From Topomyia yanbarensis (taxonomy: Eukaryota; Arthropoda; Insecta; Diptera; Culicidae), in assembly GCF_030247195.1 (NCBI RefSeq), contig NC_080671.1:124001-188000 (forward strand): a DNA stretch of 64,000 nucleotides, given 5' to 3'. Position 1 is the first letter of the stretch. Every line of letters starts with the position of its first letter. The notes under the pieces were generated by a model. The model had not been told where the DNA came from and did not search any database. It worked only from the letters and a program-made list of their open reading frames with translations. A program made the translations under genes and the position numbers. Of this stretch, positions 34,190 to 45,106 are shown one piece after another.

Positions 34190-34549
34190 ATTATGAAAGT
34201 TTGACCAAACACTTTTGCATGCTTTATGTACGGTGTCTCGCAAGTATCAGAGAAGTATAGTTCGTCATATACTTTGTTTACTCGCTGGACGTGTTCATTT
34301 GTACGCGTAAAGAAACTTGTGTTTTTTCGTAGTTATATTTTGTATTTTGATGATCGGAGTGTACCTACATGTAGCTCTAGAAAGGATTTTTCATTTAAGA
34401 CAGTGTCCCTGTTTGTGCCGTGAAAACCTGCTAAGTTATTAGTGAAAGAAGCTGTGCTATTATTCGCGCCGAACGGTGATAGTACAATAGCAAGCGATGG
34501 TACCTTTCGTTACGTTGTGTTGCCCGCACGGGGCGGAAGGAGGAGGAAT

Positions 34550-35924
34550 ATGACTTCAATTGAATGCGGTGTGTGCTTGAAAAGCATTCCTGCTGAGGAT
34601 GATCGGATCTACTGTTTCGGTGGTTGTGATCAAGTGCTGCATGTGAAATGTTCGGATGTTGACAGTGCGGGTTTGATCTCGATGCGTGAGAACACTGCAC
34701 TTAAATACATTTGCCTCGATTGTCGTAAGAAGCAGACAACATTGTATGAGCTGATGAAATTATGTACTGAACTATCAGGCAAAATCGATACGCTGTGCAC
34801 TACAGTGAAAGGGTTTGAACTCAAACTTTCAAGTTCAGTTAAGGCGCAGTGTCAAAAAATCGAAGATCGCATTATGTCGCGTATGGAATCTGCTTTTGAA
34901 AGTAAGTGCATTAACGATCGGATTATAGAAACGCCACCAGCAGCAGATACCGCATCAGAGTCAGTGAATGTAGTGCAGCCTGGTAGACTTTTTGCCAGCG
35001 TGACCAGGTCTGGTAAAAATAACAAACGCAAAGCTTCTGATTTCCCAAACGGTGATAGTCATCTAACTCCTTCTGAAGACTGCGGTATGTTGAGGTCGGG
35101 TAAGAGGCGCAAGATGGTTACTCAGAAGCATAACGATGCAAACATCCAGTCATGTAAAGAAAATCTTTCGCTTGCACCAAGCACTCCCATCAGTTCAGGA
35201 AAAAACAAAAACAGCACATTATTGAAAATGGAGCAAACTGTTCAAGCCGAAGATATCTCAACCGGTTGAAGTGACGAAAAAGCAAATTCGTGACAAAATA
35301 GATCCGATTGCGTTTGCCGTTAAGGAAGTCCAGTACCGTAGAAGCGGTGAGGTCAGTGTGCGCTGCGAAACGACAGAACTTGCATTAAAATTGAGTGAAA
35401 ACGGAAAGAAGCTGTTTACTGACAATTACGACATCGAATTTGAGAAACCACTTCGCCCGAGAATAAAAATTGCTGGAATCACTGATGATTTGCAGTAGGA
35501 GGAACTGATCGATAAAATGAGGCTGCAAAATAATTTTCCCGAGACGACCGAGTTGAAAATAATTCGAGTGCTGAAGAAACAGAACGGAGATGAAAGCAGA
35601 ATGTCAGTCATAGTTGAAACTGATGCTTCAACATTCGATCAACTTATGAAACTGCAACGTGTCAACGTAGGCTGGGAACGCTGTAGAATTACCGAAGTGG
35701 TCGATGTTATGCGATGCTATAAGTGCTCCGAGTATGGCCATAATGCTGCGTCCTGTGAGAAAGCACTTTGCTGTCGAAAATTCGCTGAAGAACACGCTGT
35801 CAATGACTGTAACTCTAATTTCTCCACGTGTGTTAACTGCAGTAATCTGAACATACTGCGAAAACCTAATGAGCTACTGGACATCGACCATTGTTCTTGG
35901 AGTGCACAGTGTCCTCTGTATTAA
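34550..35924 (+). pseudogene. CR1-like ORF1 with PHD finger and CCHC knuckles
   Basis: ATG at 34550 (the upstream open frame to 34442 has no better start). N-terminal PHD-type zinc finger: ECGVC, YCFGGC, HVKC and YICLDC in the C4-H-C3 order (residues ~5-60). A probable coiled-coil or helical segment follows (residues ~65-130), then a basic linker, two RRM-like stretches (around FAVKEVQYRR and ELKIIRVLKKQ) and a CCHC knuckle, CYKCSEYGHNAASC (~35712), with further cysteines. ORF1 proteins of this type bind LINE RNA as a chaperone. It is dead: a frameshift near 35230-35270, a TAG at 35496 and a stop at 35922 before the usual C-terminal basic tail. Confidence 0.8.
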
Positions 35925-36019
35925 AAGCGATTGGAAAAGGCCAAGCGGAGGATCAATTATACTGCGTAGCAATCAATACACAGTGAGGATTTTTTGGTGA
36001 AATCGGATGAACCAGTTGA

Positions 36020-36600
36020 TACTCCTGCTCTGCCAGGTAAAAACAACTGTATATGTCCTACCGAAGCTATGTTAGATGCTGCGCACCCTCAAAGTGAACT
36101 TCAATTGCAGTCCTCTATTGCTGTTTTCGACTCGATGATCTACATGGGACAAAACTGACTGATGGATACAACATTTTCAACCGCTGTACTAACAATCATC
36201 TGCCCGCCAGTCAACTCCAATACCAACCAGAAAATCAAGATGACATCACTTATGTTTCCTCAGGTAAGACTAAGAAGGGTATATGGCCTTCCGATGCTAT
36301 TCAAGATACTGCGCACCCTCAAAGTATGCCCCAGTTACAGACAACCGACTCACACGAAATTCGAGATGGCAACGAGGTCACTCTTCAACACACCAGGCAA
36401 CCCGACGAGCATGGAGGATTTGTTACTGTTTCATCAGGTAAAGCCAAGGGAGGTATATGTCCTCTCGAAGCTATGCGAGGTACTGCGCACCCTCAAAGTG
36501 TGTCCCAGTTTCAGATATTCGGCGAATGTAGCATACCCGACAGCAATGTTTCTCTTCTTCCCATAAGTCTACTGAGAAAGAACGTTCCTGTTTCATCAGA
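36020..36600 (+). repeat. three ~190-bp units in the ORF2 leader
   Basis: The phrase GCGCACCCTCAAAGT recurs near 36079, 36310 and 36487, each time preceded by a GGTAAxxxxAA block and TATATGxCCT. In translation each unit gives a pattern of S-G-K-x-K-x-G-I-x-P, then A-H-P-Q-S, then Q-x-Q. The units lie between ORF1 and the endonuclease of the LINE. Confidence 0.8.
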
Positions 36601-37079
36601 TGGCTGCCGACATCAACAACTTAAGATATACTACCAGAATGTTAGAGGACTGCGTACAAAAATTGACGACTTTTTCGTCGCTGTTTCAGATGGTGAACAT
36701 GATGTTATTGTTCTTCCTGAGACGTGGTTGAACGATGAAATCGATTCGCTTCAACTGTTCGGTCCAATGTATACGGTTCATCGCAACGATCGTGACACGA
36801 CCAGTGCTAGAAAGAAAACGGGGTGGAGGTGTGCTCAATCGATTGTCGTCCGAACGAAATACCGGTATTGTCTGCAATCTCGAACAACTTTGGGTAAACA
36901 TACGTATACGTGATGCTAGAATATGTGTGGGTGTTGTTTATCTTCCTCCCGACTCAGCCGACGACATAAGCGTTATTCAGAAGCACATTGACTCCGCACT
37001 CCATATCGCAAGTTCTCTTGACCCCCAGCAGAGAAGAGAAGGGCCACTCGAAATAAAAATTTCTCACAATTCTTTTTAA
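36594..37079 (+). pseudogene. CR1-like endonuclease, truncated
   Basis: Contains QLKIYYQNVRGLRTKIDDFF, then LPETWLNDEIDSLQLF, then in another frame RICVGVVYLPPDS. These align with the endonuclease at 8545-8990. A frameshift lies near 36830 within the RGGGV motif. The sequence ends at 37079 before the GDFN motif, so no catalytic domain is complete. Confidence 0.85.
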
Positions 37080-38433
37080 AATCACCAGTGGCACGTGGTG
37101 TCGAAGCCCTGCAAAATACACTGTTAATCAATACATTAGGTCAAAATTATACGACGTTACTGGTATAAAATATCTAGCAAATTCATCCCCGATAATCCGA
37201 CAAGTGGTTAGAATATGTTCCTTTGAATAAAAATTGTCATGCAATAATTAACCCATCTTTCAAACATTGAGTGTGTTTTTGGGTTGCAAACGGATAACGA
37301 ACTTTAAATATTAACCTATCCTTTTCCATCGAAAAACGAAAGATTTAATGATGAAGTATGTAAGCATACATTTACGTTTAAATATTGAAACTTTTGACTG
37401 CACAGTTGATTCTTAGCGCACTGACCAAGAAAGATTTTCAATGGATATCTTCCCAATGGTTATTGTGCGTCCTCTCTTTTGAGAACTACCACGCAAGGAC
37501 ATTAAATTCAAACACAAACAGCATTTTGTTAGCCAGCCATTTTCCTTTTTCAGGATTCGATATAAGTTTTTTGGTCCTTATGAAAGTGGAGGAAATTAGT
37601 TTATAATTATTTTCAATCTTTAATATTAAAGGCTGCTTTGTATAAATTCTCATGAGTACCTTTTCAAGGATTTAACGTCGCATTTAAATTTTTACGAAAT
37701 GTCACCAAGGTCTGTAAACCATGATGGGCTCGAAAACTTCAGCGGATTGATACGTATGAAACATGCAAACGACAATCGTTCTGACTACTCACCAGTGTTG
37801 CCACAATTAAATCTGTACTGGGAGTTGAAAATTCTTCTTATTCTGTACCAACACAATGACAAACAGATTCATTTTACATAATTTTTTTCATTCGAGATAG
37901 TGATATATTGAGTTGGTGCTGATGCTGATATTTGGCTACGAAAAACCAAAAATTCCGACTCGGAATCAGTTGTTTCATTTGCGATAAACTTTCGCCAGAA
38001 ATCAGTCAAAATTCCGGAGTGTTTAACTGGGTAATGTCAAAATCAGCTCCCGTTCAAATTCTCGTTGTTATTTTGTTTTCAGCCTAAGCTGAGCTGCGGC
38101 CAGGGCCAAATTGGAAGCTGTGCTTCATTAGGCAATCTAGGAGAGGTTTGTTTGACAACTCAGTGATGAGTTTTGTTAATAAGTTTGTTTTGCTTTACTC
38201 CTGCGAACAGAAAAACCCGTCTGACAAACATCTTCCATTAGTACCAATTCGTTTGATGTTAGATCGAATCAACGGTTTTGTCGGACGTTGTGCCTAGCAG
38301 TGCGGAGTAACGTCAGAAGAAACAATCAAGAAATAATCAGCTAATCCAACACGTCTAATGGATTGCCTAATTATTATATAAATCTGTGATATTGAAGAAA
38401 AATTTGTAAATATGGCAACCCTGGCTGTGGCTT
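37080..38433. other. no supported gene
   Basis: AT-rich DNA with frames under 75 codons and no motifs. Confidence 0.55.
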
Positions 38434-38535
38434 GTTCCATTTGATATGCTGTAAGAAGGTTTCTCGCCTTTCGCATCCTACTGTCAGTAGCAGCCCCTAC
38501 ACAGTTTCTCATCGCCACTATGTAAGCGGCCTATC
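38434..38535 (+). repeat. 102-bp coding-like module, copy C
   Basis: Differs from the copy at 45569-45670 at only four positions. From 38441 it is open for 34 codons starting L-I-C-C-K-K, containing S-H-P-T-V-S and V-S-G-L, and ending at TAA after S-K. See the copy at 45107 for the argument that this is protein-coding. Sequence on either side does not match the other copies, except that about 15 bp downstream (38560-38575) there is the reverse complement of GAAAGCCGAGCGGAT, found near 45522. Confidence 0.8.
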
Positions 38536-39009
38536 GAAGTAAACGCAATCAATCCGCGCAAATCCGCTCGGCTTTCATAGACTTTTCTACAGTTCATGTA
38601 CGTACACGTCACATGACACAAATACTACATCACTAGCTGGTCGAAAATAATAAACAAAATGAAAAAAAAAAAAAAAAAATGGTCTCTATGCATCGCTCGA
38701 TCGAGATAGAAGTGTTTTGTTTTCGGTCTGTTGGAAAAAGAACAGTGCAGTAATCCGCGTTCAAGGTTATTTTGCCATTCTCTGCCTCTTCGGTTTGGAC
38801 TTTTATTTTCTTTTGTGCGTGTGTTAACCGTTAGGCCACATTCCTCAACCTTTTGTTCGTAAAGCGAGGATTGAACAATAACCAGCTATTTAAGCTGGAC
38901 TGGTGCGTCGTGGGAAACGAGTATACAGATAAGTGAAATCTACCTTTTTGATACATTTACGGCTTTTTCCCGTCTGCCCGGGTGCTGACCCCGTGCGTTG
39001 ACGGTGTCG

Positions 39010-40323
39010 ATGGCTTCCTCCCCGGATGGCCAAATGGAGATCGAGTCGACTCCTAAGGCTCTCCCCCGACCCAAACAATATCCAGAGCTCTCGACCGGTC
39101 CCTTTGTGGTCTTCTTTCGGCCCAAAACAAAATCGCTGAATCTATTACAGATTTCAAAAGACCTAACGGAACGGTTCTCGGCTGTGATCGAAATAAAAAA
39201 GGTCCGCTCAGACAGGCTGAGGGTCGTGCTGACTAACTCAAAGCAGGCAAACGATATTGCTTGCTGCGAGCACTTTACGAAGGACTATCACGTGTATATT
39301 CCAGCTGTGAAAGTACAGTCTGAAGGCGTTGTCACCGATGACAGTTTGACATGCGAGGATCTGCTGCAGTACGGGGTTGGCCGTTTCAGAGACCGCTTAC
39401 TTCAGCCAGTGAAAATACTCGAGTGCAAGCGTTTGCACTCAGTAGTAGTTGCGGGGGATGGTTCAAAAACGTACCCCCAATCAAACTCTTATCGGTTGAC
39501 CTTCGCTGGTACCGCTTTGCCAAATTACGTCCTCTTGCACAAGGTTCGTCTGCCTGTGCGTCTGTTTGTGCCGCGGGTCATGAATTGCACAAAGTGTAAA
39601 CAATTGGGTCACACAGCCACCCATTGTAGCAATAAGGCCCGCTGTGGAAAATGCGGGGAGAATCATCTAGATGATTCGTGCAGTAAGAATGCTGAGAAGT
39701 GTCCTTACTGTGCAGAGAATCTGCATGATATCTCGGCATGTCCCGCGTACAAACTACGCGGGGATAAACTAAAACGTTCCCTTGCTGGACGATCCGAACG
39801 TTCTTTTGCAGAAATGCTAAAGAAAGCTACACCACCAACCTCAACAAACATCTATGCTCACTTGCCTCCTAACGAGGGCGAGGCTGATGACCCACAAGAG
39901 GGAACATCTACTAGGGCGCCTAGAAGTTATAGGAAGAGGAGGAACATTTCCTCTCCTAAAGTTCGTTGTAAAGGCCAGAAGGTATCCCTTGACGGGACTC
40001 AGAAAGTCACATCTATTGGAAGTGTTGCAACCAAACCGAAGCAATTAGCTCCTGGTCTCGGAGGATTAAACTCAGAGAAGGAGTTCCCAGCACTTCCCGG
40101 AACATCAAAAATCCCAAGTGTTCCTCTGTTTCAGTTCGAGAATAATCGCGGCACTGGAATTATCAAACTCTCGGACATTGTGGACTGGATAATAAAAACT
40201 TTCAATATAACTGATCCTATTAAAAGTCTTATGTTAGCTTTTCTCCCTACAGTAAGAACATTTTTGAAGCAGTTGACTGCTAAATGGCCCCTCCTTTCAG
40301 CGATTGTATCCCTCGATGGCTAA
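39010..40323 (+). CDS. ORF1: I-clade LINE ORF1, zinc-knuckle nucleic-acid-binding protein
   Basis: 437 codons from the first ATG (39010); the frame is open from 38998 but without ATG. It has an N-terminal proline-rich stretch and an RRM-like region (FVVFFRPKTKSLNLLQISKD near residue 35). Three zinc knuckles follow at residues ~193-245: CTKCKQLGHTATHC, CGKCGENHLDDSC and CPYCAENLHDISAC. A basic, Ser-rich tail completes it. In I elements ORF1 coats the RNA and forms the ribonucleoprotein. Its stop overlaps the ORF2 start (ATGGCTAA, 40316-40323), suggesting reinitiation or a termination-coupled start for ORF2. The frame is intact. Confidence 0.92.
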   Translation: MASSPDGQMEIESTPKALPRPKQYPELSTGPFVVFFRPKTKSLNLLQISKDLTERFSAVIEIKKVRSDRLRVVLTNSKQANDIACCEHFTKDYHVYIPAVKVQSEGVVTDDSLTCEDLLQYGVGRFRDRLLQPVKILECKRLHSVVVAGDGSKTYPQSNSYRLTFAGTALPNYVLLHKVRLPVRLFVPRVMNCTKCKQLGHTATHCSNKARCGKCGENHLDDSCSKNAEKCPYCAENLHDISACPAYKLRGDKLKRSLAGRSERSFAEMLKKATPPTSTNIYAHLPPNEGEADDPQEGTSTRAPRSYRKRRNISSPKVRCKGQKVSLDGTQKVTSIGSVATKPKQLAPGLGGLNSEKEFPALPGTSKIPSVPLFQFENNRGTGIIKLSDIVDWIIKTFNITDPIKSLMLAFLPTVRTFLKQLTAKWPLLSAIVSLDG

Positions 40324-43300
40324 CTCATCGAACGAGGTCACGGATTTGATCACTGTTCTACAGTGGAATTGCAGAAGTATCATCCCGAAAATCGATTCCT
40401 TCAAAATTTTAATAAATAATTTGAGTTGCGATGCATTTGCATTATGTGAAACTTGGTTAACTTCCGACATAGATCTCAACTTCCACGACTTTAATATTAT
40501 TCGCCTGGATCGAGATACCCCCTATGGAGGAGTGCTTTTGGGGATCAAAAAGCGCTATTCCTTCTACAGAATTAACCTTCCCTCGATAACAGGTATTGAA
40601 GTTGTCGCTTGTCAAGTAACAACCAAAGGCAAAGATCTTTGCATAGCTTCCATATATATTCCCCCCAACACCGCGATTGGGCATCGCCGGCTACATGACA
40701 TCATAGAATCCCTGCCTGCACCGCGACTAGTTTTAGGCGACTTTAACTCTCACGGTACGGAATGGGGTTGCCTTTATGATGATAACCGTTCCTCTTTAAT
40801 TCACAATATTTGCGACAACTTCAACATGACAATTCTAAACACGGGTGAAATGACACGGATTCCTCCCCCACCAGCGCGCCCAAGCGCATTAGATTTGTCC
40901 CTTTGCTCGACCTCGCTAAAGTTAGAATGCGCGTGGAAGGTAATCCCTGATCCCCACGGTAGCGACCATCTGCCGATCATAGTCTCAATCAATAACGGCT
41001 CAAGGCCATTGGAAACAATCAATATTTCGTATGACCTCACACGAAATATCGATTGGAAGAGCTATGCTTCCGCGATATCCGACAACATCGAATCTACTCA
41101 AGAACTTCCTCCGGAGGAAGAGTACAACTTTTTGGCTGGCTTGATTCTCGACAGCGCGAATCAAACTCAGACTAAGCCAGTACCCGGCGCGAACATACAA
41201 AAACGTTCTCCCAATCCCTGGTGGGATAAAGAGTGCTCAGACGTGTACGCAGAGAAGGCCGCCGCGTTTAAGACCTTCCGGAACGACGGGTTACCCGCTA
41301 GTTTTCGACAGTACGCGACGTTAGACAAGCGAATGAAGAGTTTGATGAAAGCCAAAAAACGCGGTTATTGGCGCCGGTTCGTCGACGGATTAACGAGAGA
41401 AACATCGATGAGCACTCTTTGGGGAACAGCCCGACGTATGCGAAATCGAAACAGTACTAATGAGAGCGTGGAATATTCAAACCGTTGGATATTCGATTTC
41501 GCCAAGAAGGTTTGTCCGGATTCCGCCCCGGCACAGAAGATCTACCGTACCGCGTCCCCTCACGATAACGCGAACGAAACACCTTTTTCGATGGTGGAGT
41601 TCTCACTTGCTCTCTTGTCGTGTAACAATAAAGCTCCAGGGCCAGACAGAATCAAATTCAACTTGTTGAAGAATCTGCCAGACTCTGCCAAGAGACGCTT
41701 GTTGAACTTATTAAATAAGTTTCTTGAGGCTAACATTGTCCCACACGATTGGAGGCAAGTGAAGGTCATCGCCATCCAAAAACCAGGAAAACCAGCCTCC
41801 GACCACAATTCGTATCGACCGATCGCAATGCTATCTTGTATCCGGAAGTTGTTCGAGAAAATGATCCTATCCCGCCTCGACAATTGGGTCGAAGCAAATG
41901 GCTTACTGTCAGATACACAATTTGGCTTTCGCAAAGGCAAAGGGACGAATGATTGTCTTGCGTTGCTCTCAACCGAAATTCAAATGGCCTATGCTAGTAA
42001 AGAGCAGATGGCATCAGTGTTCCTAGATATAAAGGGGGCTTTTGATTCAGTTTCTATCAACATTCTTTCAGAGAAGCTGCACCAGCATGGTCTTTCAGCG
42101 ACTTTAAACAACTTTTTACTAAACTTGTTGTCGGAAAAGCACATGCATTTTTCGCATGGTGACTTATCGACATCACGATTTAGCTACATGGGCCTTCCCC
42201 AGGGCTCATGTCTAAGCCCCCTGTTATACAATTTCTACGTCAACGACATTGATGAATGTCTTGACAATTCCTGCACGTTAAGACAACTTGCAGACGATGG
42301 CGTGGTGTCTGTTACGGGACCCAAAGCTGTCGATCTACAAGGACCATTACAGAATACCTTGGACAATTTGTCTGCATGGGCTATTAAGCTGGGTATCGAA
42401 TTCTCCACGGAGAAAACTGAGCTAGTTGTATTTTCTAGGAAGCGTGAACCAGCACAACTACAGCTTCTATTAATGGGTCAAACTATAGCTCAGGTCTTCA
42501 CAGTAAAATATCTAGGGGTCTGGTTCGACTCGAAAGGTACTTGGGGATGCCATATTCGGTATCTGAAACAGAAATGCCAACAAAGGATCAACTTTCTTCG
42601 TACAATAACCGGAACGTGGTGGGGTGCCCACCCAGGAGACCTAATTAGGTTGTATCAAACAACGATACTGTCGGTACTGGAATACGGATGCTTCTGCTTT
42701 CGATCCGCCGCGAACATACATTTCATCAAACTCGAAAGAATTCAGTATCGTTGTTTGCGTATCGCCTTAGGGTGCATGCAGTCGACCCATACGATGAGTC
42801 TCGAAGTCCTGTCGGGCGTTCTCCCGCTGAAAAATCGATTTTGGGAACTCTCATATCGATTGCTCATTCGATGCGATATCTTGAACCCGTTGGTGATTGA
42901 AAATTTCGAAAGGCTTGTTGAGCTCAATTCTCAGACCCGTTTTATGTCCCTGTACTTTGACTACATGGCGCAAAATATTAATCCTTCTTCTTACAATCCC
43001 AACCGTGTGCATTTCATAAATACTTCTGAATCTACTGTTTTCTTCGACACATCCATGAAAGATGAGATTATTGGAATTCCGGACCATATACGCCCACAAG
43101 TGGTTCCAAATATTTTTTATAATAAATTCCGAGAAGTCGACTGTTCTAAGATGTTTTATACTGACGGATCAAACCTCGAAGGGTCCACTGGCTTCGGTAT
43201 TTTCAATCAAAAGTTCACCGCCTCCTACAAACTCAGTGACCCTGCTTCAGTTTACGCCGCAGAACTAGCTGCTATTCAGTATACCCTTGGAGTCATTGAC

Positions 43301-44002
43301 ACATTACCCGCAGACCATTACTTCATCGTCTCGGATAGTCTGAGTTCTATTGACGCTATTCGCTCGATGAAACATGGAAAGCACTCCTCGTATTTTTTGG
43401 GGAAAATACGGGAGCTACTGAGTGCTTTATCTGACAAATCTTTCCAGATTACCTTGGTGTGGGTCCCTTCTCATTGCTCCATTCCGGGCAATGAGAAGGC
43501 GGACTCCTTAGCTAAGGTGGGTGCCATTGAAGGTGACGTTTTTGAAAGACCAATTTGCTTCCACGAATTTTTCAGTATTACTCATCAGAGAACCCTCGAA
43601 AGTTGGCAAACCTCGTGGAGCAATGGGGAGCTAGGAAGGTGGCTACATTCGATAGTCCCTAAGGTATCGACGAAACCTTGGTTCAAGGGGATGGATGTGG
43701 GTCGTGACTTCATTCGTGTGATGTCCCGACTCATGGCGAACCATTACACGCTGGATGCACATCTCCGACGTATTGGGCTCGTGGAGAGTGGTATCTGCGC
43801 TTGTGGCGACGGTTATCACGATATAGAGCACATAGTCTGGGCGTGCACCGAGTACAGTTCCGCCAGGTCTCGGCTTATGGACACCCTCTGGGCCCGAGGA
43901 AGACCACCCAACGTCCCGGTTCGAGATGTGTTGGCAAGCCGCGATGTCCTCTATATGTCCCTTATATACACCTTCATAAAAACCATCAATATCCAACTTT
44001 AA
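40316..44002 (+). CDS. ORF2: I-clade LINE ORF2: endonuclease, RT, RNase H
   Basis: 1228 codons from ATG 40316, one frame from ORF1 (+1) and overlapping its stop by 8 bp. Apurinic-type endonuclease: QWNCRS (~residue 16), CETWL (E45), GDFNSHGTEWG (~142), and SDHLPI. Reverse transcriptase: NKAPGPDRIKFN (~440), SYRPIAMLSCIRKLFEKM, FGFRKGKGT, LDIKGAFDSV, GLPQGSCLSPLLYNFYVNDI and LADDG (D660, D661). RNase H: YTDGS (D950), AAELAAI, VSDSLSSI, WVPSHCSIPGNEKAD. A C-terminal zinc motif is CACGDGYHDIEHIVWAC (~1161). All catalytic residues I can check are present. The protein nicks target DNA and primes cDNA synthesis there. ORF2 is cytoplasmic RNP-bound and then nuclear (family knowledge). Confidence 0.95.
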   Translation: MANSSNEVTDLITVLQWNCRSIIPKIDSFKILINNLSCDAFALCETWLTSDIDLNFHDFNIIRLDRDTPYGGVLLGIKKRYSFYRINLPSITGIEVVACQVTTKGKDLCIASIYIPPNTAIGHRRLHDIIESLPAPRLVLGDFNSHGTEWGCLYDDNRSSLIHNICDNFNMTILNTGEMTRIPPPPARPSALDLSLCSTSLKLECAWKVIPDPHGSDHLPIIVSINNGSRPLETINISYDLTRNIDWKSYASAISDNIESTQELPPEEEYNFLAGLILDSANQTQTKPVPGANIQKRSPNPWWDKECSDVYAEKAAAFKTFRNDGLPASFRQYATLDKRMKSLMKAKKRGYWRRFVDGLTRETSMSTLWGTARRMRNRNSTNESVEYSNRWIFDFAKKVCPDSAPAQKIYRTASPHDNANETPFSMVEFSLALLSCNNKAPGPDRIKFNLLKNLPDSAKRRLLNLLNKFLEANIVPHDWRQVKVIAIQKPGKPASDHNSYRPIAMLSCIRKLFEKMILSRLDNWVEANGLLSDTQFGFRKGKGTNDCLALLSTEIQMAYASKEQMASVFLDIKGAFDSVSINILSEKLHQHGLSATLNNFLLNLLSEKHMHFSHGDLSTSRFSYMGLPQGSCLSPLLYNFYVNDIDECLDNSCTLRQLADDGVVSVTGPKAVDLQGPLQNTLDNLSAWAIKLGIEFSTEKTELVVFSRKREPAQLQLLLMGQTIAQVFTVKYLGVWFDSKGTWGCHIRYLKQKCQQRINFLRTITGTWWGAHPGDLIRLYQTTILSVLEYGCFCFRSAANIHFIKLERIQYRCLRIALGCMQSTHTMSLEVLSGVLPLKNRFWELSYRLLIRCDILNPLVIENFERLVELNSQTRFMSLYFDYMAQNINPSSYNPNRVHFINTSESTVFFDTSMKDEIIGIPDHIRPQVVPNIFYNKFREVDCSKMFYTDGSNLEGSTGFGIFNQKFTASYKLSDPASVYAAELAAIQYTLGVIDTLPADHYFIVSDSLSSIDAIRSMKHGKHSSYFLGKIRELLSALSDKSFQITLVWVPSHCSIPGNEKADSLAKVGAIEGDVFERPICFHEFFSITHQRTLESWQTSWSNGELGRWLHSIVPKVSTKPWFKGMDVGRDFIRVMSRLMANHYTLDAHLRRIGLVESGICACGDGYHDIEHIVWACTEYSSARSRLMDTLWARGRPPNVPVRDVLASRDVLYMSLIYTFIKTINIQL

Positions 44003-45106
44003 CTGCCCCTTTTTCCTTATCATTCTCAGAAGCGCTCTCTTCCACCTGTACCATACACCCACGATGGTTTGATGCGACTCCAAGGCGGCACAAAACATCC
44101 CTGTCGAATGAACCAACAAACACGGGACCTAAAGCACGAACATCACACGCACAACTCGAAATGTAGCCGATCAACATCTGAGCCGCACTACGAAATCGTC
44201 TGGAGAAACCCCTGCCATCTCGAGAACGACCACCCGGCGTCCCAGTACATGATTCTTCCTGATGAAGACCACCCTGATTCTGTAATCCATCCGTTGATCT
44301 CCCGAAGTCTGAAACTGAAATAATGGTCTCCCCCTGCCATGTTTGTCCACCCTACTTCCCCTGACTCTTATACACAGAAGTAACACCCCTTCCCCCCCCC
44401 CCCCCCCCAAATATCTTCATGAAGCATTTAGCTCTTCTTGCCTTTTCTAGTTTTAACTATTATATGATCTCGTTGAAAATTCCCAACTCTACTACCACAT
44501 AAAATAACTCTAATTAATGTCTCCGAATCTTTACAAAATTAATCACGCCCTCTAATTATTTCTACTTTTAAGATAGTCGTAAAAATTTTCCCCCTTAGTT
44601 AAACATTATTTGCTCCAATAATCTCATTGCTAAAAATGTCAAACCGTATTGCCATAAAAACTAAATGACCCCTCTAATCTTACGAAAATTATACTACCCC
44701 CTTGTGTATATGTATAGCTATAAATTAGCCTTAGTTTAATTTCAAAAATCAATATGTAAGCCCCTAGTTTTAAGTAATTTAAAATGTAAAACAAAACAAA
44801 ATTGGCACCTTTAAGCTAACGCAAACCTGCCTTATCAAATAAACGAATTGAAAAAAAAAAAATGGAAAAAATAAATGGGATTGTTTTCAACCAAGAAACT
44901 GCATTAGTGTTCGTGAGATCGGCCGACAAGAACTCAATTAGGTTTGTTTCAATACACGCTTCTTGCTCCTAGTTGCTCCGTAGCAAACAGGAACAAAAAA
45001 AAACTTGCTAATTTTTGATTCGGTTTGCTACTAGAAGTAGAAAAGGAGAAGAAGTACTTCCAGTTTCTCCTGGTACAGCAACAAACCTATTTTGACATCA
45101 ATCCTT

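Larger units (their letters stand above)
34190..37079 (+). mobile_element. CR1-like LINE, 5' half only
   Basis: It comprises a putative 5' UTR (about 34190-34549), a PHD/RRM/CCHC ORF1 (34550-35924), a linker with repeated peptides and the start of the ORF2 endonuclease (36594-37079). It then stops abruptly before the rest of the endonuclease and RT. LINEs usually lose the 5' end, so loss of the 3' part implies later deletion or rearrangement. The 5' boundary is approximate. Its endonuclease is the closest relative of the one at 8545. Confidence 0.75.
38683..44862 (+). mobile_element. full-length I-clade LINE (MosquI-like)
   Basis: About 6.2 kb with a ~330-bp 5' UTR, two overlapping intact ORFs and a ~850-bp 3' UTR that ends AATAAACGAATTG plus As. 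Flanks support a target duplication: a long A run followed by TGG sits immediately before (38662-38682) and after (44851-44865). RNase H downstream of RT, a CCHC-type ORF1 and a 1228-residue ORF2 are typical of the I clade. A 17-bp C run lies in the 3' UTR (44392-44408). No stop or frameshift is seen, so it is potentially active and probably young. A related 3' tail is at 60888-62195 on the other strand. Confidence 0.9.

Noticed and set aside
40457..44410. Many antisense and shifted frames over the I element
   Set aside because: Shadows of the long ORF2; no independent motifs.
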